NCBI GenBank assembly: GCA_027008345.1
Contig: JALTBU010000203.1
Coordinates: 1-58,425, forward strand
DNA from: Nautiliaceae bacterium
GTDB lineage: Bacteria; Campylobacterota; Campylobacteria; Campylobacterales; Nautiliaceae
DNA: 58,425 nt
Direction of reading: 5' to 3'
Part shown: piece by piece, positions 1 through 9,115 of the stretch
Layout: the number at the start of each line of letters is the position of its first letter
How positions within the stretch are numbered: position 1 is the stretch's first letter
Notes under the pieces: model-generated
Database searches by the model: none
What the model was told of the DNA's origin: nothing
The model's input: only the letters and a program-made list of their open reading frames with translations
Program-made: the position numbers and the translations under genes

Positions 1-44
1 CCACCAAACAGCAGTATTGCAGATAAAAAAAGAATTTTTTTCAT
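1..44 (-). CDS. Start of an exported protein gene, cut by the window edge
   Basis: Only the first 14 codons and part of the next are inside the window. They read M-K-K followed by a hydrophobic run (ILFLSAILLF), the pattern of a Sec signal peptide. The ATG at 44-42 is preceded by an AAGG-type ribosome binding site about 8 bases upstream, and TATAAT boxes lie at 69-64 and 79-74 on the same strand, so this looks like a real gene start with its own promoter. Nothing can be said about the mature protein. Confidence 0.55.
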   Translation of the reverse strand, partial: MKKILFLSAILLFG

Positions 45-63
45 AAAAAGCCTTTTTGACAAA

Positions 64-79
64 ATTATAACACATTATA
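64..79 (-). promoter_or_regulatory. Tandem TATAAT boxes upstream of the edge gene
   Basis: Read on the minus strand, two TATAAT hexamers (79-74 and 69-64) are separated by four bases and lie 20-35 bases before the ATG at 44. Campylobacterota sigma-70 promoters rely on the -10 box and usually lack a clear -35, so either could be the working -10. Assignment is by pattern only. Confidence 0.4.
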
Positions 80-212
80 AATTTTAAATATTGTCTAAAT
101 AAGTCCAAAAGAGTATATTTTTAACAGCATATTAAAAATAAATTAACAATTGTTTTGCTTTATCGTTAGTCTTAATTTTAAAATAAGAGATAAAAAAATA
201 AAAAAGAGAGAA

Positions 213-611
213 TTATCTTTTTGAGAATTGAGGAGATTTTCTTGCTTTCTTTTTCCCGTATTTTTTTCTTTCTACTTCTCTTGCATCTCTTGTAAGAAGT
301 CCAGCAGGTTTTAAAATACTTCTAAATTCAGGAGCATATTCAACAAGAGCTTTTGAAATACCGTGTTTGATAGCATCTGCCTGAGCAGCAAAACCACCAC
401 CAATTACTTTAACTTCGATATCAAAATTACCTTCTTGTTTAGTAAGCATTAAAGGCCATTTTACTCTAAGTTTAAGAGCCTCTCTTCCTCCAAGAAAATC
501 ATCTAAAGCTATACCGTTTACAGTAATGTTCCCACTACCATTTTTTATCCAAACTTTCGCTACAGCTTCTTTTCTTTTCCCAGTTGCGTAAATTCTTCCG
601 TGCATTTTCAT
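213..611 (-). CDS. rpsI: 30S ribosomal protein S9
   Basis: This is a 132-residue protein that aligns along its whole length with bacterial S9. It has the N-terminal GKRKEAVAKV segment, the central GGG..AQADAIKHGISKAL block and the C-terminal tail ending in PQFSKR, whose last residues reach the ribosomal P site. The start at 611 is supported by an AAGGG ribosome binding site six bases upstream. The start codon overlaps the rplM stop codon (TAATG), so translation is probably coupled to rplM. The rplM-rpsI pairing is near universal in bacteria. No strong terminator is visible in the 170 bases before the next gene. Confidence 0.98.
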   Translation of the reverse strand: MKMHGRIYATGKRKEAVAKVWIKNGSGNITVNGIALDDFLGGREALKLRVKWPLMLTKQEGNFDIEVKVIGGGFAAQADAIKHGISKALVEYAPEFRSILKPAGLLTRDAREVERKKYGKKKARKSPQFSKR

Positions 612-1033
612 TAGTTACCCTTTATTTGAGCTGTGTGTGGATGATTTTCACCAGCGTAAACTTTAAGTTTTTTAAGCATTTTTCTTCCAAGTTTTGTTTT
701 TGGAAGCATTCCTCTTGTTGCAAGTTTGAAAAGTTTTTCAGGATTTGTTTTAAGAAGTTTTTCAACAGTCTCTTCTTTTACACCACCAAAATATCCTGTA
801 TGTCTATAATATTTTTCGTTTAGTTTGCTTGCTTTTGAAAATTTAACTTTATCAGCATTGATTACAACTACATAATCACCACAGTCTACATGCGGAGTAT
901 AATATGGTTTATGTTTTCCTCTTAAAATAGTTGCTATTTCAGTAATTACCCTACCAAAAATTTTATCCTTAGCATCTATTAATATCCAATCTCTTTTAAC
1001 CTCTTCAGGCTTTATTGATTTAGTAAATTTCAT
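611..1033 (-). CDS. rplM: 50S ribosomal protein L13
   Basis: The protein matches L13 from end to end: VKRDWILIDAKDKIFGR near the N terminus, RGKHKPYYTPHVDCGDYV, NADKV, RHTGYFGG, the RGMLPK motif and the C-terminal LKVYAGENHPH. An in-frame GTG six bases upstream (1039) would add two residues, but it sits one base from the AAAAGG ribosome binding site, whereas the ATG at 1033 is correctly spaced, so I start at 1033 (140 residues). First gene of the rplM-rpsI unit. A 6-bp inverted repeat in its leader (1061-1079) may be regulatory. Confidence 0.97.
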   Translation of the reverse strand: MKFTKSIKPEEVKRDWILIDAKDKIFGRVITEIATILRGKHKPYYTPHVDCGDYVVVINADKVKFSKASKLNEKYYRHTGYFGGVKEETVEKLLKTNPEKLFKLATRGMLPKTKLGRKMLKKLKVYAGENHPHTAQIKGN

Positions 1034-1060
1034 TATCACACCTTTTGTGAATTTTTTAGG

Positions 1061-1079
1061 TGTAGAATTTTAGTCTACA
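1061..1079 (-). promoter_or_regulatory. Inverted repeat in the rplM-rpsI leader
   Basis: TGTAGA and TCTACA form a perfect 6-bp inverted repeat around a 7-base loop, about 28 bases upstream of the rplM ATG. It is too weak and lacks a T tract on the gene side to be a convincing terminator. It could be an operator or an mRNA stem in the ribosomal-protein leader. L13 leaders are known autoregulatory elements in some other phyla, but I do not recognise this one as a member. Confidence 0.3.
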
Positions 1080-1116
1080 AATCTTAAAAAAACCTTAATT
1101 TAAGTAAACTTTAAGC

Positions 1117-1593
1117 TTAAATAGACGAAAATTTAAGTATTAGTTCTACTTCTCCTGCCGGAATTCTTAGTTCTCTTGAAATATCCTCAATAGAATATCC
1201 ATTCTTATAAAGAGACACTATTCTCTCCTCATCATTTTTATTAATCATATTACTGATATCAGGAACAGAGTTCTTTCGGATTTTATGCTTCATTTCTTCA
1301 ACTTCTTCTTTTATATTATTAATAATTTCAATATTTTTTTTCTCTATAAGCCTTATATCATCTACAATCGATTCTATAATTCTTTCTATTTTATTAAGTT
1401 TTTCATCTGGCGTATTGTTGAAGTTTTTTTTAATATGATAAAGTTCCTTATGAATTTCTTCAAGTGAAAGTTCAAAAGCTGAAAATTTTTGTTCGATTAT
1501 TTTATCTCTTTTAATTACATATAAAAAAAGCATAAACATAAAAAAACTAAGTCCTACAAAAATTATAATAGTTATTAATAAATTTTTATCCAT
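1117..1593 (-). CDS. Membrane-anchored coiled-coil protein with C-terminal HTH-like segment (DUF6115-like)
   Basis: The 158-residue protein has one N-terminal transmembrane helix (about residues 4-27), then a long charged coiled-coil region (about 30-110). It ends in a short segment (ERIVSLYKNGYSIEDISREL) that resembles the recognition-helix motif of small HTH domains. The architecture fits the conserved Campylobacterota DUF6115 family, whose function I do not know; that family name is from memory. The gene overlaps the stop of the upstream gene by 8 bases and so is probably co-transcribed with it and the prenyltransferase gene. Confidence 0.6.
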   Translation of the reverse strand: MDKNLLITIIIFVGLSFFMFMLFLYVIKRDKIIEQKFSAFELSLEEIHKELYHIKKNFNNTPDEKLNKIERIIESIVDDIRLIEKKNIEIINNIKEEVEEMKHKIRKNSVPDISNMINKNDEERIVSLYKNGYSIEDISRELRIPAGEVELILKFSSI

Positions 1594-2092
1594 TTTTTGA
1601 TTTCATCTCCCTGATTATTGCTCTTTCCCTTGCCGTAATAAATGCATTATAATCTTTTATATCTCTTTCGTGCATATGTATAATTTTCCCTATATCTTCG
1701 CTGTATCCTTCAAATATTACAGGAACTTTTCTCTCAGGGAAAACAGGCAGATCAAACCTTCCATAATATTTGATTCCTTCTTTTAAAATTTTATCTTTTA
1801 TTTGAAAAAAATCAAATCCAAGCCCTTTAGTTTCACTTTTATATTTTAATGGAATAAATTCTTTTTTTTGATTTTTAATATATGCGCTCAAATCATCTAT
1901 TTTTCTGTGAAGTGCAACAAGAAGTTCAAGAAGCACTGGATCCGTATCTCTTGTTTCACCTCTCGCTTTTGCAAGTTTAATATATTGTCCTATCGGGTCT
2001 TCACTCTCACTTCCGAGTTTATCAAATTCTTCTTTTAATTTATCGTTTAACTCATCAAATTCTATATTTATAAAAGCCGGGACAAATCTCAT
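1586..2092 (-). CDS. Conserved hypothetical protein, possibly PilZ-like
   Basis: A 168-residue soluble protein without signal peptide or membrane helix. The N-terminal half is helical and acidic (residues 10-90). The C-terminal half has a beta-rich pattern (GLGFDFFQIK, KYYGRFDLPVFPERKVPVIFEG) and a final ERAIIREMK helix. The layout resembles divergent PilZ domains of Campylobacterota, but the c-di-GMP-binding RxxxR motif is not visible, so the PilZ idea is only a suggestion. An AGGA ribosome binding site precedes the ATG. It overlaps the prenyltransferase stop by 4 bases (ATGA). Confidence 0.55.
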   Translation of the reverse strand: MRFVPAFINIEFDELNDKLKEEFDKLGSESEDPIGQYIKLAKARGETRDTDPVLLELLVALHRKIDDLSAYIKNQKKEFIPLKYKSETKGLGFDFFQIKDKILKEGIKYYGRFDLPVFPERKVPVIFEGYSEDIGKIIHMHERDIKDYNAFITARERAIIREMKSKNG

Positions 2093-2934
2093 TTTATAAT
2101 CCTGTCAATAATTATCAAAATCAAAAATATTATACCAAGATACCCATTTACATCAAAAAATGCTTTTGGTATATTTTTAAAATCTCTATCTACAAGTTTT
2201 TGTTCATAATAAAGCATTCCAGCTGCAAATATTACAGCAAGCCATGCAAAAAAACCAAGATGTGCATAAGCTACAAATAATGCCCAAAAAATTACGGCAA
2301 AAATATGAAACATTTTTGAAATAAAAAGCGCACCTTCTTCTCCTATTTTCGCAGGAATAGAATAAAGCCCTTCTTCTTTATCAAATTCCATATCCTGCAA
2401 TGAATAAAGCACATCGAATCCTGCTACCCAAAACATTACTCCAAATGCCAAAAATACACTCCAACAAGGAATAGTTCCCATTACAGCAACAGCACCTGCA
2501 ATAGGCGCAAGGCCAAGGGATATTCCAAGTATAATGTGGGCAAATTCACTAAATCTTTTGAAATAACTGTAACCTCCAAGGATTATAAGGACAGGAATAC
2601 TCAGTTTAAAAGCGAGCTCATTTATCATATATGCAACACCTATAAATATCAAGGCGTTTGCCAAAATAAACAGTTTTATTTCATTTTCGCTAACTTCCCC
2701 TGTTACACTGACTCTATTTTGTGTTCTTGGATTTTTTTTATCTATATCCCTGTCAACATATCTGTTTACAGCCATTGCAAAATTTCTTGCACTCACAGCA
2801 GCTAAAAGTCCAAGAAGCAAAAGTTTCCAACCAAACCATCCATTAGCCGCAACAATCATAGCTATTAATATGAAAGGTATACTGAATATCGTATGTGAAA
2901 ATTTTACAAGATCCATATATTTCTTAATATTCAT
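2089..2934 (-). CDS. mqnP: UbiA-family prenyltransferase for menaquinone (MqnP-type)
   Basis: A 281-residue integral membrane protein with about eight or nine hydrophobic helices. Both Asp-rich motifs of the UbiA superfamily are present: NRYVDRDIDKKNPRT (about residues 57-71) and the second motif D-M-E-F-D-K-E-E (about residues 180-187), which bind the Mg2+-diphosphate of the polyprenyl donor. Campylobacterota make menaquinone by the futalosine route and use a UbiA homologue (MqnP) for prenylation; this gene fits that role, although the aromatic acceptor cannot be read from sequence. GGAGAGG precedes the ATG. It is the first gene of a three-gene minus-strand unit. Confidence 0.85.
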   Translation of the reverse strand: MNIKKYMDLVKFSHTIFSIPFILIAMIVAANGWFGWKLLLLGLLAAVSARNFAMAVNRYVDRDIDKKNPRTQNRVSVTGEVSENEIKLFILANALIFIGVAYMINELAFKLSIPVLIILGGYSYFKRFSEFAHIILGISLGLAPIAGAVAVMGTIPCWSVFLAFGVMFWVAGFDVLYSLQDMEFDKEEGLYSIPAKIGEEGALFISKMFHIFAVIFWALFVAYAHLGFFAWLAVIFAAGMLYYEQKLVDRDFKNIPKAFFDVNGYLGIIFLILIIIDRIIK

Positions 2935-3009
2935 TACCTCTCCATTTTATACTTTTATTTTTGATTTAAATAAATGAAAATTTAAACCTGTTTAATATTC
3001 TTATTATTG

Positions 3010-3015
3010 TATAAT
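3010..3015 (+). promoter_or_regulatory. -10 box for miaA
   Basis: A perfect TATAAT lies 21 bases before the miaA TTG start, followed by AAAAGGA as ribosome binding site. Transcription would start near 3022. No -35 element is evident, as is usual for this phylum. Confidence 0.5.
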
Positions 3016-3035
3016 TGTAACAAAAAAGGACGGTT

Positions 3036-3890
3036 TTGTTTGCCATTATAGGTCCTACTGCCAGTGGAAAGAGTGATTTAGCAATTAAATTAGCTGAAAT
3101 ATTAGGATACGAAATACTTTCACTAGATTCTTTAAGCATTTATAAAGAAATAGATATAGCCTCGGCAAAACCTTCTTATGAAGAATTAAACAAAGTAAAA
3201 CATTACGGTATAAATGAAATATATCCAAATGAAAAATTTGATGTTACTAAATTTATTGAAATTTACAAAAAAATACCCCATCAAAAAATAATTATTGTAG
3301 GAGGAACAAGTTTTTATTTAAAAGCAATGATTAATGGAATTTCTCAAATGCCTAAAATATCTGAAAATATTAAACAAAAGGCCAAAAGTTTTTCATATGA
3401 AAGATTAAAACATATTGACCCTGAATTTACTTCAAAAATTTCACCAAATGATACATACAGAGTAACAAAAGGAGCTGAAATATATTTTGCCACAGGATTA
3501 CCGCCAAGCAGATTTTTTCAATTAAATCCCCCTAAACCTGTTCTTCCTAAAATTCCGATTTTTGAAATAGATATTGACAGAAAAACTTTAAGACAAAGAA
3601 TTATTAAAAGAACAAAAAAAATGTTTGAAAATGGTCTTATAGATGAAGTTGCATATCTTGAAGCTAAATATAAAGACAGACGCCTTCCTGCTCTAAAAGC
3701 CATAGGCATTAAAGAAGTTCTTGATTATTTTAACGGTATATACAATAAAAAAGAGCTTTTTGAAAAAATAGTTACAAACACTGCAAGACTTGCAAAAAGA
3801 CAGCAGACATTTAACAAAACACAATTCAACACCATAAAAGCACCTCTTAAAAATCTTGAAGAAATTATCCTACAACAAATAAATTACTAA
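3036..3890 (+). CDS. miaA: tRNA dimethylallyltransferase
   Basis: MiaA transfers a dimethylallyl group to N6 of A37 in tRNAs reading UNN codons. The 284-residue protein starts almost at the P-loop (GPTASGKS, residues 6-13). It then has DSLSIYKEIDIASAKP, the equivalent of the DSxQxYxxxDIGTAKP substrate motif, then GGTSFYLKA, and a C-terminal TARLAKRQQTF matching the tRNA-binding TRRYAKRQxTW region. The start is TTG at 3036, supported by AAAAGGA eight bases upstream; no ATG precedes the P-loop. Slightly short for the family (about 300) because the N terminus is minimal. Monocistronic, convergent with pflA across a repeat-filled gap. Confidence 0.95.
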   Translation: MFAIIGPTASGKSDLAIKLAEILGYEILSLDSLSIYKEIDIASAKPSYEELNKVKHYGINEIYPNEKFDVTKFIEIYKKIPHQKIIIVGGTSFYLKAMINGISQMPKISENIKQKAKSFSYERLKHIDPEFTSKISPNDTYRVTKGAEIYFATGLPPSRFFQLNPPKPVLPKIPIFEIDIDRKTLRQRIIKRTKKMFENGLIDEVAYLEAKYKDRRLPALKAIGIKEVLDYFNGIYNKKELFEKIVTNTARLAKRQQTFNKTQFNTIKAPLKNLEEIILQQINY

Positions 3891-3901
3891 GAAAACAAGC
3901 T

Positions 3902-3988
3902 CTTCATATTCACTCATCTACCCATTGACATATTATTCCATCAACTCATCCACCCATCAACCCATTCACTCATCAACTCATCCGCCCA
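3902..3988. repeat. Array of degenerate 8-bp repeats between miaA and pflA
   Basis: The gap is a head-to-tail array of about eleven 8-base units in unbroken register. On the plus strand examples are TCACTCAT, CTACCCAT, CAACTCAT, CCACCCAT, CAACCCAT and again TCACTCAT and CAACTCAT. Read in the sense of pflA the unit is ATGRGTKR. The array abuts the pflA stop codon (TAG at 3991-3989) and ends 12 bases after the miaA stop. The same unit recurs at 45727, 47722 and 56393, and in weaker form at 50156 and 39517. Confidence 0.85.
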
Positions 3989-6247
3989 CTAAAACAGTCC
4001 TTTCGCATCTTTACACAAACCTTTCCAAAGTTTAGAATTCTTCACTTTTAAACATTCATCAAGATATTTCTTTTCATTTGTAAGATTTGCAAGCATAAAC
4101 AATGCCCTCGCTTTCTCTTCACCTTTTACTCTTTTTAAAACTTCTTTTAAAACTTTTATAGCCTCTTTTTTGTTTTTAGTATATTTTGCATAAACAAATT
4201 CCACAAAAGGCGAATAAGGATATACTTTATATTCATTTTGCAAATCAATTATTTTTTTTGCAAATGTTGCGGCAAGAAGATAATTTTTATTCTCCATTCC
4301 CCATTTAACTATTTTTATATATACGTCTGTATTTTTTATATCTTTTTCTTTGATTGAATTTGCCACTTCAAGAGCTTTTTTGTAATCTCCAAGTTTCCAA
4401 AGAGCAAAAAATTTATAAAGTTTATATTTATGGCACTTCTTGTAAACCCCACATAAATCATCTATTGCAATAACGAGGTTTTTATAATCACCCAAGCCTT
4501 TTAGAGCTTCAATTTTTCTTTTCATCCATTTAATGAATATTTTATCATCTGGTGAATCAAGATATTTATTACATATTACAGAGGCAAGTCCATAATCCAT
4601 TGCTTTCATTGCACATTCATAAATTTTATCATCATATTTTTTATCAAGATTAAGATGATATTTTTTTATTACTTCTACGGCATCAATACATTTGTTTTTA
4701 TTCAAAAGCCATATAGCATATTCTTTTTTAACTTTATTCAAAAATTTTTCTTTCTCAGGAAATAAAGTTTTAGGTACAGAATTTAATTTATCTTCCATTG
4801 CAAGAATTTCTTTATATTTTTTAAGTTTTTCTAAAATTTTTGCTTTTTTTACGAGTGCTTTTAGAGCAATTTCACTTCCTTTATATTCTTTAATAATTTT
4901 ATCAATATATTTAAGCTGAGCATTGAGATCATTTTCTGGTAAATTAAAAAGAACTTTATCTTTTAATGCTTTAAGTGAATCACTATAATCACCAAAAGGA
5001 AATTTTTTAAGATACAAATCAATATAATAAAGAGATTTTTTATAATTTTTTGCTTTATAATTCCATACTGCCAAATAATATAGCAAAGGCTCATACATAT
5101 CATCAGTGTATTTTAATTTTTTAATTAAATCTTCTCCTATGTCAATTGCGAGTGAATACATATTATGTGAAGCTAAAAGTTTTGCAAGGTCAAATGCTTT
5201 TTTCTTATCTTTAAGCAAAAACTTTTTATTTGCTTTATATATCTTTTTATAATATTCATAAGCTTTTTTAAAATTTCCACTGTCCATATATCTCTGAGCG
5301 AGTCTTGCTGCGGCAAGAGATGCTATATCTATATTTTTAGTAGAAAACAAAACATCTTCATATAATTTCATAGCTTTTTTGGAATCTCCAGCTGAATAAA
5401 GCTGATCAGCTAAATAAATCATAGCAAGGTCTGCTTCATTTGTTCCAGGATATTCTGTTATTATTCTGTTAAAAAAATAACTTGCATCACTCAAAAAACC
5501 CATTTGCGAGTATGCTTTTGCCATAAGTAGTAAAACTTTTGGAAGTTTGTCGTCATACGCATATTTTTTTATCCATTTTTTACCTATCTCAATTAAATCC
5601 TCAGGATCATTATTTTTTTCTAAAAGAACCATTTTCATATATAATACATCAGGAATAAATACCGAATTTGGATATTTTCTTATAAAATCATCAATTTCAT
5701 CACTTACATCCATTCCTTTTTGAAAAGATTTGAGAATTTCGAAATATTTTAAAACATCTTGCGATTGTTTTGAAACAATGATAGGATTTTCATTCTCATC
5801 AACAGCTCCGATAAATATTTTAGGAGAATTTTTGAAATAAAAATTTAATCCCTTAGGTTTCTTTTTGGAAAGATATATTTCCATTGGAGATATAATTATC
5901 CATTTTTTAGAGATTTTTTTTTCTTGAAGGCTTAAAAGCGGATTCATATAAAGATTATCTTCTCCTGAAAACAAATAACATTTCTTTTTACATACGATTT
6001 TAATAAAAAATTTATGATTTTTAAAATAAGGTATAAATTTAAAAAATGTGCTTTTTGCTTTAAATACATAAGTAGATGGTATTTTATCAAATTCACATAA
6101 CACTGTATTTTTTTTCTTTATACATAAAAAAGCAAAATTATTATACATCGTTGTAATTTCATTTTTTATATCTGATTTTTGAAAATAATCTACATTGATT
6201 TCAAGAGAAAATAATAAAAGAGGAAAGAGAAAAAAAAGTTTTTTCAA
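3989..6247 (-). CDS. pflA: TPR protein, likely flagellar motor protein PflA
   Basis: A 752-residue protein with an N-terminal signal peptide (MKKLFFLFPLLLFS) followed by a beta-rich stretch (about 20-160). Many tetratricopeptide-type helical repeats follow (about 165-740), for example YEDVLF, AARLAQRYMDSGNFKKAYEYY and AKKIL-type segments. In Campylobacter jejuni the gene directly after nuoN is pflA, a periplasmic TPR protein forming part of the motor medial disk needed for torque. Position, export signal, size (about 790 there) and fold all agree, so I assign PflA mainly on synteny. The start is TTG at 6247, with AAAGG six bases before it. It lies 16 bases after nuoN, so is probably on the nuo transcript. 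Confidence 0.75.
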   Translation of the reverse strand: MKKLFFLFPLLLFSLEINVDYFQKSDIKNEITTMYNNFAFLCIKKKNTVLCEFDKIPSTYVFKAKSTFFKFIPYFKNHKFFIKIVCKKKCYLFSGEDNLYMNPLLSLQEKKISKKWIIISPMEIYLSKKKPKGLNFYFKNSPKIFIGAVDENENPIIVSKQSQDVLKYFEILKSFQKGMDVSDEIDDFIRKYPNSVFIPDVLYMKMVLLEKNNDPEDLIEIGKKWIKKYAYDDKLPKVLLLMAKAYSQMGFLSDASYFFNRIITEYPGTNEADLAMIYLADQLYSAGDSKKAMKLYEDVLFSTKNIDIASLAAARLAQRYMDSGNFKKAYEYYKKIYKANKKFLLKDKKKAFDLAKLLASHNMYSLAIDIGEDLIKKLKYTDDMYEPLLYYLAVWNYKAKNYKKSLYYIDLYLKKFPFGDYSDSLKALKDKVLFNLPENDLNAQLKYIDKIIKEYKGSEIALKALVKKAKILEKLKKYKEILAMEDKLNSVPKTLFPEKEKFLNKVKKEYAIWLLNKNKCIDAVEVIKKYHLNLDKKYDDKIYECAMKAMDYGLASVICNKYLDSPDDKIFIKWMKRKIEALKGLGDYKNLVIAIDDLCGVYKKCHKYKLYKFFALWKLGDYKKALEVANSIKEKDIKNTDVYIKIVKWGMENKNYLLAATFAKKIIDLQNEYKVYPYSPFVEFVYAKYTKNKKEAIKVLKEVLKRVKGEEKARALFMLANLTNEKKYLDECLKVKNSKLWKGLCKDAKGLF

Positions 6248-6263
6248 CCTCTGCCTTTATAGT

Positions 6264-7595
6264 TTAGAAAGCAACAGTTGAATTTATTACATCTGCCGCA
6301 ACTATACCGAAATAAATTGTACCTGCAAGTAAAATAAGCTGACCTATTAAACTACCTGCTGACATTTTTACAGTTGAATTAAATTTTGCTTCATCAAAAT
6401 ATAAATGTTTCACAATCCAAGCATAATATGCCACCGCAAGAGCAGAGTTTAATGCCGCAACCAATACAATTGGCCAAAGTCCAGCATCAACCCCTGCATA
6501 AAATGCAACCGCTTTTGCCAAGAAACCTGCAAGCAAAGGAATCCCTGCAAGTGAGAAAAGTTGTATTGTAAAGAATAATGAATGAAGAGGAGCTCTTTTC
6601 CCCATACCTTTTAAATCATGAAGATATTTAACTCCTGCTTCTCTTCTAAAATCGTTAAGAATCAAAAATACACTTGTTTGCATAAAAATATATGCTATTG
6701 CATAATATAAAACACCTGCATACGAATATACACTTGCTGCTGCCGCAAACGGAATCAAAGCATAACCACTGTGTGCTATTGATGAATAAGCAAGTATTTT
6801 AGATACTCTTTTTTGAAAAAGTGCCATAAAGTTTGCAAGTGTCATAGTCAAAATTGCAAAGAAACTGAAAATTAATACAGTCGCAATAGGGTAAGCCACC
6901 ATAAATTTATAAAATGCTTTAAATGTAGCTACTAAAACAACACTTTTTATAACACCACTTAAAATCGCAGCAGCTGCATGGTTTACTTGAGAATAAGCAT
7001 CTGCTGCCCATCCATGCATTGGAACAATTGTAAGTTTATAGAAAATACCCGCAAGCATAATTGCTACTGCAATCAATGTAAATTTACCACTTACATTCAT
7101 TTGTGAGTAGTTAAAACTGTCTGTTGTAAAACTAAAAAGTGCAAATCCAAGTAAAATAATACCACTTGCTACTGCACCTGCAATAAATGCTTTAATTGCA
7201 CCTTCTGCATTATAAAAATTTCTGATATTTGCAACAAGAATATAAGAAATAATGGCAATTACTTCAAATAAAACTACATAAATAAAGAAATTATTTGTCT
7301 CTAAAAATCCTAATGAAACGCCGGCTAAAAATAACATCTGAGCAATTAATGGTCTCTCAAAACCTGTTAGCGAAAGGGAAACAGCTGCAAGAGTTGCAAG
7401 CAATGCAAACTCCATTAACATTGTGGCCTTATCCATAACAAAATAAGGAAATACTGAATTTAAAGAATTTCCTTGATAAATAAAATATGCAGCAACAATG
7501 AAAGCTATAAGAGCAATCATTTTAGCTATAAAAATATTGTTTCTGTAAAAAATCGGAACAATTAATCCTGCCGCTATCAATACTATAAAACTCAT
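6264..7595 (-). CDS. nuoN: Complex I proton-pumping subunit N
   Basis: A 443-residue antiporter-like membrane subunit with about 13-14 helices. The functional Glu in helix 5 is present (FEVIAIISY), as are a central Lys region (FYKLTIVPMHGWAADAYSQV) and the KILAYSSIAHSGYAL motif shared by the Mrp-type subunits. Its start overlaps the nuoM stop (TAATG) with GGAGG upstream, giving coupled translation. It is the last nuo gene and is followed closely by pflA. Nothing is missing from the expected proton channel, so the pump part of the complex looks functional. Confidence 0.95.
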   Translation of the reverse strand: MSFIVLIAAGLIVPIFYRNNIFIAKMIALIAFIVAAYFIYQGNSLNSVFPYFVMDKATMLMEFALLATLAAVSLSLTGFERPLIAQMLFLAGVSLGFLETNNFFIYVVLFEVIAIISYILVANIRNFYNAEGAIKAFIAGAVASGIILLGFALFSFTTDSFNYSQMNVSGKFTLIAVAIMLAGIFYKLTIVPMHGWAADAYSQVNHAAAAILSGVIKSVVLVATFKAFYKFMVAYPIATVLIFSFFAILTMTLANFMALFQKRVSKILAYSSIAHSGYALIPFAAAASVYSYAGVLYYAIAYIFMQTSVFLILNDFRREAGVKYLHDLKGMGKRAPLHSLFFTIQLFSLAGIPLLAGFLAKAVAFYAGVDAGLWPIVLVAALNSALAVAYYAWIVKHLYFDEAKFNSTVKMSAGSLIGQLILLAGTIYFGIVAADVINSTVAF

Positions 7596-9115
7596 TACAT
7601 ACCTCCAAAAAAGCTAAATGCTTTATTTGCAATATCAAAAATTGGTTGCGGATTAACTCCGAAATAAACAATTAAGAATGAAAATACTGCCAAAGCAAAT
7701 TTTTCAGGGAAACTCATATGGAAATTAGCTTTTTTAACTATTTCACTCGGTTCACCGTGAATTGCTCTTCTAACCGCCCAAATAATATAACCGGCACTGA
7801 TAAATCCTGCAAGAGCAATTAAAGCAATCCACCAACCGAATGATTTAACTGCTGAAATAATAATAGTAAGTTCACCTACAAATCCCATAGTTCCAGGTAA
7901 ACCTAACGCAGCCATACCTGCTAAAATAAAAATTGTACTTGCATACGGAGCATATTTCATAATACCACCCATTTCATCCATATACCATGTATGGGTTTTA
8001 TGATGAAGCCATCCTGCAATTAAGAATAAAGGTGAAATTACAATTGCATGTCCTATCATTTCATAAAGAGCTGCGCTAAGCCCGTCATAACTCATAGTGG
8101 CAATTGCCACAACCACAAGACCCATATGTGAAATAGATGAATACGCAACCATTTTTTTAATGTGTCTTTCATATACAGCAAGAAGTCCTGCAAAGAATGT
8201 TGTTGCAAGACCAAGCACAACCATCCACATAGCAAATTTAGCAGTAGTAGATGGTAAAAGTTCAACAGTAAATCTTATAAGTCCATATGCACCCATTTTC
8301 AAAAGCACACCTGCTAATAAAACAGAAATGCTGCTTGGTGCCTGAACGTGTGCATCAGGAAGCCAAGTATGAAAAGGGAATGTAGGAAGTTTTGCTGCAA
8401 ATCCTAAAAACATTAACCACCAAATAAGTGCAGGTGTTGCAAGAGAAGCTTCTTTAATTAATGTAATATCCCAATAACCTGTTTGTTTAAATAATAAGAA
8501 AAATCCTACAAACATAAACATCGCAAAAACGTGTGTGTATAAGAAAAATTTAATTGCAGCATATACTCTACTTGGAAGTTTGATTTCAATATTAAATACT
8601 TTTTTAACTTCCTCACCTTCTGCACCCCAGTAACCAACAAGGAAAAGCATAGGAACAAGTGTAAGTTCCCAAAACATAAAAAACCATAATACATTTGTAG
8701 TCATAAATACACCAAAAATCGGTCCACTAAATAAAATCAAAAGACTAAAATAAGCAGCCTGATTTTTTTCTTCCCAAGATGTAAATACAACTAAAATCAA
8801 AAGCCCTGCTGTAAGCAAAAGCATTGCAACACTCAAAGCGTCTATTTGAAGTGTAAGACTAAATCCAAAAGCCGGTACGCTTAAAAATTCACCAAGTGGT
8901 AAAAAACCAGTTGATTTAATATATTGCAAAACTTCCGGTGCAAAAGCATAACTTTCCGGATGCATTATTTGGTTTAACCAATTTAGTGAAATTATAAAAA
9001 GTACTACAAACCATATAAGCGCCACATATTTAGTTATATGCTGTGCTCCTCTTGTCAAAAAATAGACAAGGGCCGAGAGAAAAATCGGCGCAAAAATAAT
9101 ATCAACCGCTACCAT
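7595..9115 (-). CDS. nuoM: Complex I proton-pumping subunit M
   Basis: A 506-residue antiporter-like subunit of usual length. It shows the helix 5 WELTLVPMLFLVGYWG motif with the key Glu, the LPTFPFHTWLPDAHVQAP loop characteristic of NuoM/ND4, and KMVAYSSISHMGLVVV. Together with NuoL and NuoN it forms the distal membrane arm that moves protons or Na+. The start directly follows the nuoL stop codon, and AAGGGG lies inside the end of nuoL. Embedded in the minus-strand nuo operon. Confidence 0.96.
   Translation of the reverse strand: MVAVDIIFAPIFLSALVYFLTRGAQHITKYVALIWFVVLFIISLNWLNQIMHPESYAFAPEVLQYIKSTGFLPLGEFLSVPAFGFSLTLQIDALSVAMLLLTAGLLILVVFTSWEEKNQAAYFSLLILFSGPIFGVFMTTNVLWFFMFWELTLVPMLFLVGYWGAEGEEVKKVFNIEIKLPSRVYAAIKFFLYTHVFAMFMFVGFFLLFKQTGYWDITLIKEASLATPALIWWLMFLGFAAKLPTFPFHTWLPDAHVQAPSSISVLLAGVLLKMGAYGLIRFTVELLPSTTAKFAMWMVVLGLATTFFAGLLAVYERHIKKMVAYSSISHMGLVVVAIATMSYDGLSAALYEMIGHAIVISPLFLIAGWLHHKTHTWYMDEMGGIMKYAPYASTIFILAGMAALGLPGTMGFVGELTIIISAVKSFGWWIALIALAGFISAGYIIWAVRRAIHGEPSEIVKKANFHMSFPEKFALAVFSFLIVYFGVNPQPIFDIANKAFSFFGGM

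Noticed and set aside
584..823. Plus-strand open frame of 79 residues
   Set aside because: It is antisense to rplM/rpsI, Phe/Lys/Ser-rich in the way reverse-complement shadows are, and has no ribosome binding site.
3902..3988. Array taken as a CRISPR
   Set aside because: The period is 8 bases without spacers, units are degenerate, and no cas gene is present in the window.
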